Positions 62,210-64,000 of a stretch of DNA of 64,000 bases are shown here, in pieces. Origin of the DNA: Alphaproteobacteria bacterium (GTDB lineage Bacteria > Pseudomonadota > Alphaproteobacteria > CAAGCB01 > CAG-977); the NCBI GenBank assembly GCA_900768465.1, contig CAAGCY010000013.1:62001-126000 (forward strand), written 5' to 3'. A model generated the notes under the pieces. It searched no databases. It was not told where the DNA came from and was given only the letters and a program-made list of their open reading frames with translations. Made by a program: the position numbers and the translations under genes. Every line of letters begins with the position of its first letter. Positions within the stretch are counted from its first letter, which is position 1.

Positions 62210-62710
62210 ATGGCAAAGGAAATTTCTTTTTCAGCCGGTGATTTTGTCGTTTATCCGACACACGGCGTAGGGAAAGTGATGAGTATCACCAAAGATACCG
62301 TGGCAGGACAGGAATTGGAACTGATTGCCGTCCGCTTTGACAAAGACCGCATGACGTTGCGTGTTCCGATGATGAAAGCCAAAAACTCGGGTTTAAGAAA
62401 ACTGTCCAACCGTTCCATTATGGACACGGCGCTGGAAACGTTGCGCGGAAAATCCAAATCCAAACGGACGATGTGGAGCCGCCGCGCTCAGGAATACGAA
62501 GCGAAAATCAATTCGGGCGATCCCGTCGCCATTGCGGAAGTCGTGCGCGACTTGTATCGATCTCAATCCCAGTCCGATCAGTCGTACAGCGAACGTCAAA
62601 TCTATGAACAGGCGTTGGAACGTCTGGCAAACGAACTGGCGGCTGTCGATAAAATCAAATCCGAAGAAGCGACAACCAAGCTGTGCGGCATTTTGGAAAC
62701 AGCGTGCTGA
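62210..62710 (+). CDS. CarD-family transcription regulator
   Basis: 166 residues. The N-terminal RNA-polymerase-interacting domain (FSAGDFVVYPTHGVGKVMSI.., about 6-60) is followed by a helical DNA-contacting domain with the SGLRKLSN and W-SRRAQEYEAKI segments. Alphaproteobacterial CarD stabilises open promoter complexes, notably at rRNA promoters. Monocistronic, with a terminator directly after. Confidence 0.93.
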   Translation: MAKEISFSAGDFVVYPTHGVGKVMSITKDTVAGQELELIAVRFDKDRMTLRVPMMKAKNSGLRKLSNRSIMDTALETLRGKSKSKRTMWSRRAQEYEAKINSGDPVAIAEVVRDLYRSQSQSDQSYSERQIYEQALERLANELAAVDKIKSEEATTKLCGILETAC

Positions 62711-62725
62711 TTTATCCCTTGTTTA

Positions 62726-62755
62726 AAAAAAAGCCCCGATTATCGGGGCTTTTTC
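62726..62755. terminator. Terminator after carD
   Basis: GCCCCGA (62733-62739), loop TTA, TCGGGGC (62743-62749), preceded by eight A and followed by five T residues; can work both ways. Confidence 0.93.
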
Positions 62756-62859
62756 ATTTTGCAAAAGACGGAAGTTTGTTTTTTAATTAAACGCAAAGGC
62801 TTGAATATCCCGAATATCCGGTTAAACTGGACTGAAGTGTTTTTGCAGGAGAATAAGCG

Positions 62860-64000
62860 ATGCAGTCGTTGAAAGAACTTTACAGAATCGGCATGGGACC
62901 TTCCAGCAGCCACACAATGGCGCCGCGACGGGCGGCTCAGCGTTTTTTTGAAAAAAATCCGCGGGCTTGTTCGTATTGCGTGACTTTGTACGGCAGTCTG
63001 GCGGCGACGGGCAAGGGACACTTTACCGATCAGGCGATTCTGGACGTTCTGGACAAAGATAAAACGCAAATCATCTGGCAAAAGGACACCGTCCTGCCTT
63101 TTCATACCAACGCCATGAAATTCGACGCGCTGGACGCAAATCGGCATGTCGCAGACAGCTGGACCGTCTACAGCGTGGGCGGCGGCGCTTTGCGCGAAGA
63201 AAACGAACCGCCGGCGGACGAAGTCTATAATTACAAGACGTTTGCGGATATCGTTTCTTGGGCTGAAGATCAGGGGCGTCCGATCTGGACAATCGTTTTT
63301 GATAACGAAGGCGAAGAAATTCGCCGCTATTTGTGTGATGTCTGGGAACAGATGCAGCAGTCCGTTCGAAACGGTCTGGAACATGAGGACGTTCTGCCCG
63401 GCGGATTGCGCCTGGCGCGCAAAGCGTATTCTTTTTATAAAAAAGCGTCGGCTCAAAGACCCGATTTGGCGCGCACGGGGCTGCTGTCGGCGTATTCTCT
63501 GGCGGTCAGCGAAGAAAACGCCGGACACGGAATTATCGTTACGGCGCCGACGTGCGGATCTTGCGGCATTGTGCCGGGCGTGCTGTATTACTTGAAACAT
63601 CATCAGAACTTTACCGATCGGGAAATCATCAACGCTTTGGCGACCGCAGGGCTGGTCGGCAATATCGTCAAGCAGAACGCGTCGATTTCCGGCGCGGAAG
63701 TCGGCTGTCAAGGGGAAGTCGGCGTGGCTTGCGCCATGGCTTCCGCCGCCACGGCTCAGCTGTTTGGCGGAACGATATCGCAAATCGAATACGCCGCCGA
63801 AATCGGACTGGAACATTTCTTGGGGCTGACGTGCGACCCCGTTCTGGGGCTGGTGCAAATTCCGTGCATCGAACGCAACGCGATTGCCGCAAACCGCGCA
63901 ATCGCCGCCGCCGAATATGCTTTGTACACCGATGGACAGCACCGCGTTTCCTTTGACAACGTTGTAACGGCAATGCGTAAAACGGGACACGATTTGCCCG
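62860..64000 (+). CDS. sdaA: L-serine dehydratase, iron-sulfur type (3' end beyond the window)
   Basis: 380 codons are visible before the window ends, with GCAGGAG upstream of the ATG. The N-terminal beta domain has the MGPSSSHTMAP signature. The alpha domain contains the [4Fe-4S] ligand candidates in APTCGSCGIVPG, and in GLTCDPVLGLVQIPCIERN. It deaminates serine to pyruvate and ammonia. Together with the NAD-GDH this suggests amino-acid-based carbon use. The remaining 60-80 residues should lie just past 64000. Confidence 0.93.
   Translation, partial: MQSLKELYRIGMGPSSSHTMAPRRAAQRFFEKNPRACSYCVTLYGSLAATGKGHFTDQAILDVLDKDKTQIIWQKDTVLPFHTNAMKFDALDANRHVADSWTVYSVGGGALREENEPPADEVYNYKTFADIVSWAEDQGRPIWTIVFDNEGEEIRRYLCDVWEQMQQSVRNGLEHEDVLPGGLRLARKAYSFYKKASAQRPDLARTGLLSAYSLAVSEENAGHGIIVTAPTCGSCGIVPGVLYYLKHHQNFTDREIINALATAGLVGNIVKQNASISGAEVGCQGEVGVACAMASAATAQLFGGTISQIEYAAEIGLEHFLGLTCDPVLGLVQIPCIERNAIAANRAIAAAEYALYTDGQHRVSFDNVVTAMRKTGHDLP

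Overview
This 64-kb window comes from an alphaproteobacterial chromosome. Support for that is the housekeeping gene order (mnmE-mnmG; yraN-rsmI divergent from an LpoA-like lipoprotein; hemW-rdgB-rph divergent from hrcA-grpE; alr-mlaE-mlaF-radA-cvpA), a CarD regulator, a fragment of the large NAD-glutamate dehydrogenase family, and GANTC-compatible, moderately GC-rich coding DNA. The density of accessory surface, lysozyme-inhibitor and CRISPR genes would suit an uncultured host-associated lineage, but no sequence here fixes the genus. A near-perfect parS site at 10563 and the mnmE-mnmG pair suggest the origin-proximal part of the chromosome.

Layout. 1-12994: Smr protein, tRNA-modification GTPase and partner (mnmE, mnmG), a membrane protein, a diguanylate cyclase and an EAL phosphodiesterase, then a four-gene run ending in three lipoproteins, two of them with PEGA domains. 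12981-19966: yraN, rsmI, LpoA-like lipoprotein, hemW, rdgB, rph, hrcA, grpE. 20056-25557: an AT-rich accessory island on the minus strand with three LprI/DUF1311-type proteins, small overlapping genes, a truncated lysozyme-like gene and a piece of a type I secretion ABC transporter, shaped by partial duplication. 25600-31730: two tRNA-Arg genes, each followed by copies of its own 3' half whose T-loop is interrupted by a structured 57-63-nt insert; between them a damaged subtilisin autotransporter, a kinase-like protein, a HAD phosphatase and a MITE-like palindrome; then tRNA-Gln. 31860-34763: Ppx/GppA, rlmE, rsmB. 34776-40936: a complete type II-C CRISPR-Cas system. 40966-64000: a two-gene accessory unit, a SulP transporter, def/PEtN-transferase-like/fmt/truA, alaS-alr-mlaEF-radA-cvpA-cvpA-tsaB-rimI, an MscS channel, a compact NAD-GDH, lipoproteins, carD and the start of an L-serine dehydratase.

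The CRISPR system is the centre of interest. cas9 (1054 codons), cas1 and cas2 are followed by 24 repeats and 23 spacers. Read on the minus strand, each 36-bp repeat contains a perfect -35 TTGACA, a 16-bp spacer with extended TGC, and a perfect -10 TATAAT at its 3' end, so nearly every repeat looks like a complete sigma-70 promoter firing into the following spacer. The tracrRNA could be located on the minus strand between rsmB and cas9 (anti-repeat, nexus hairpin, terminator); its promoter and the cas9 promoter appear to interlock. Bidirectional terminators separate rsmB from tracrRNA and cas2 from the array.

The second unusual feature is the family of tRNA-Arg 3'-half copies with inserts at the same place in the T-loop. 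I know of no described element of this form, but could not search.
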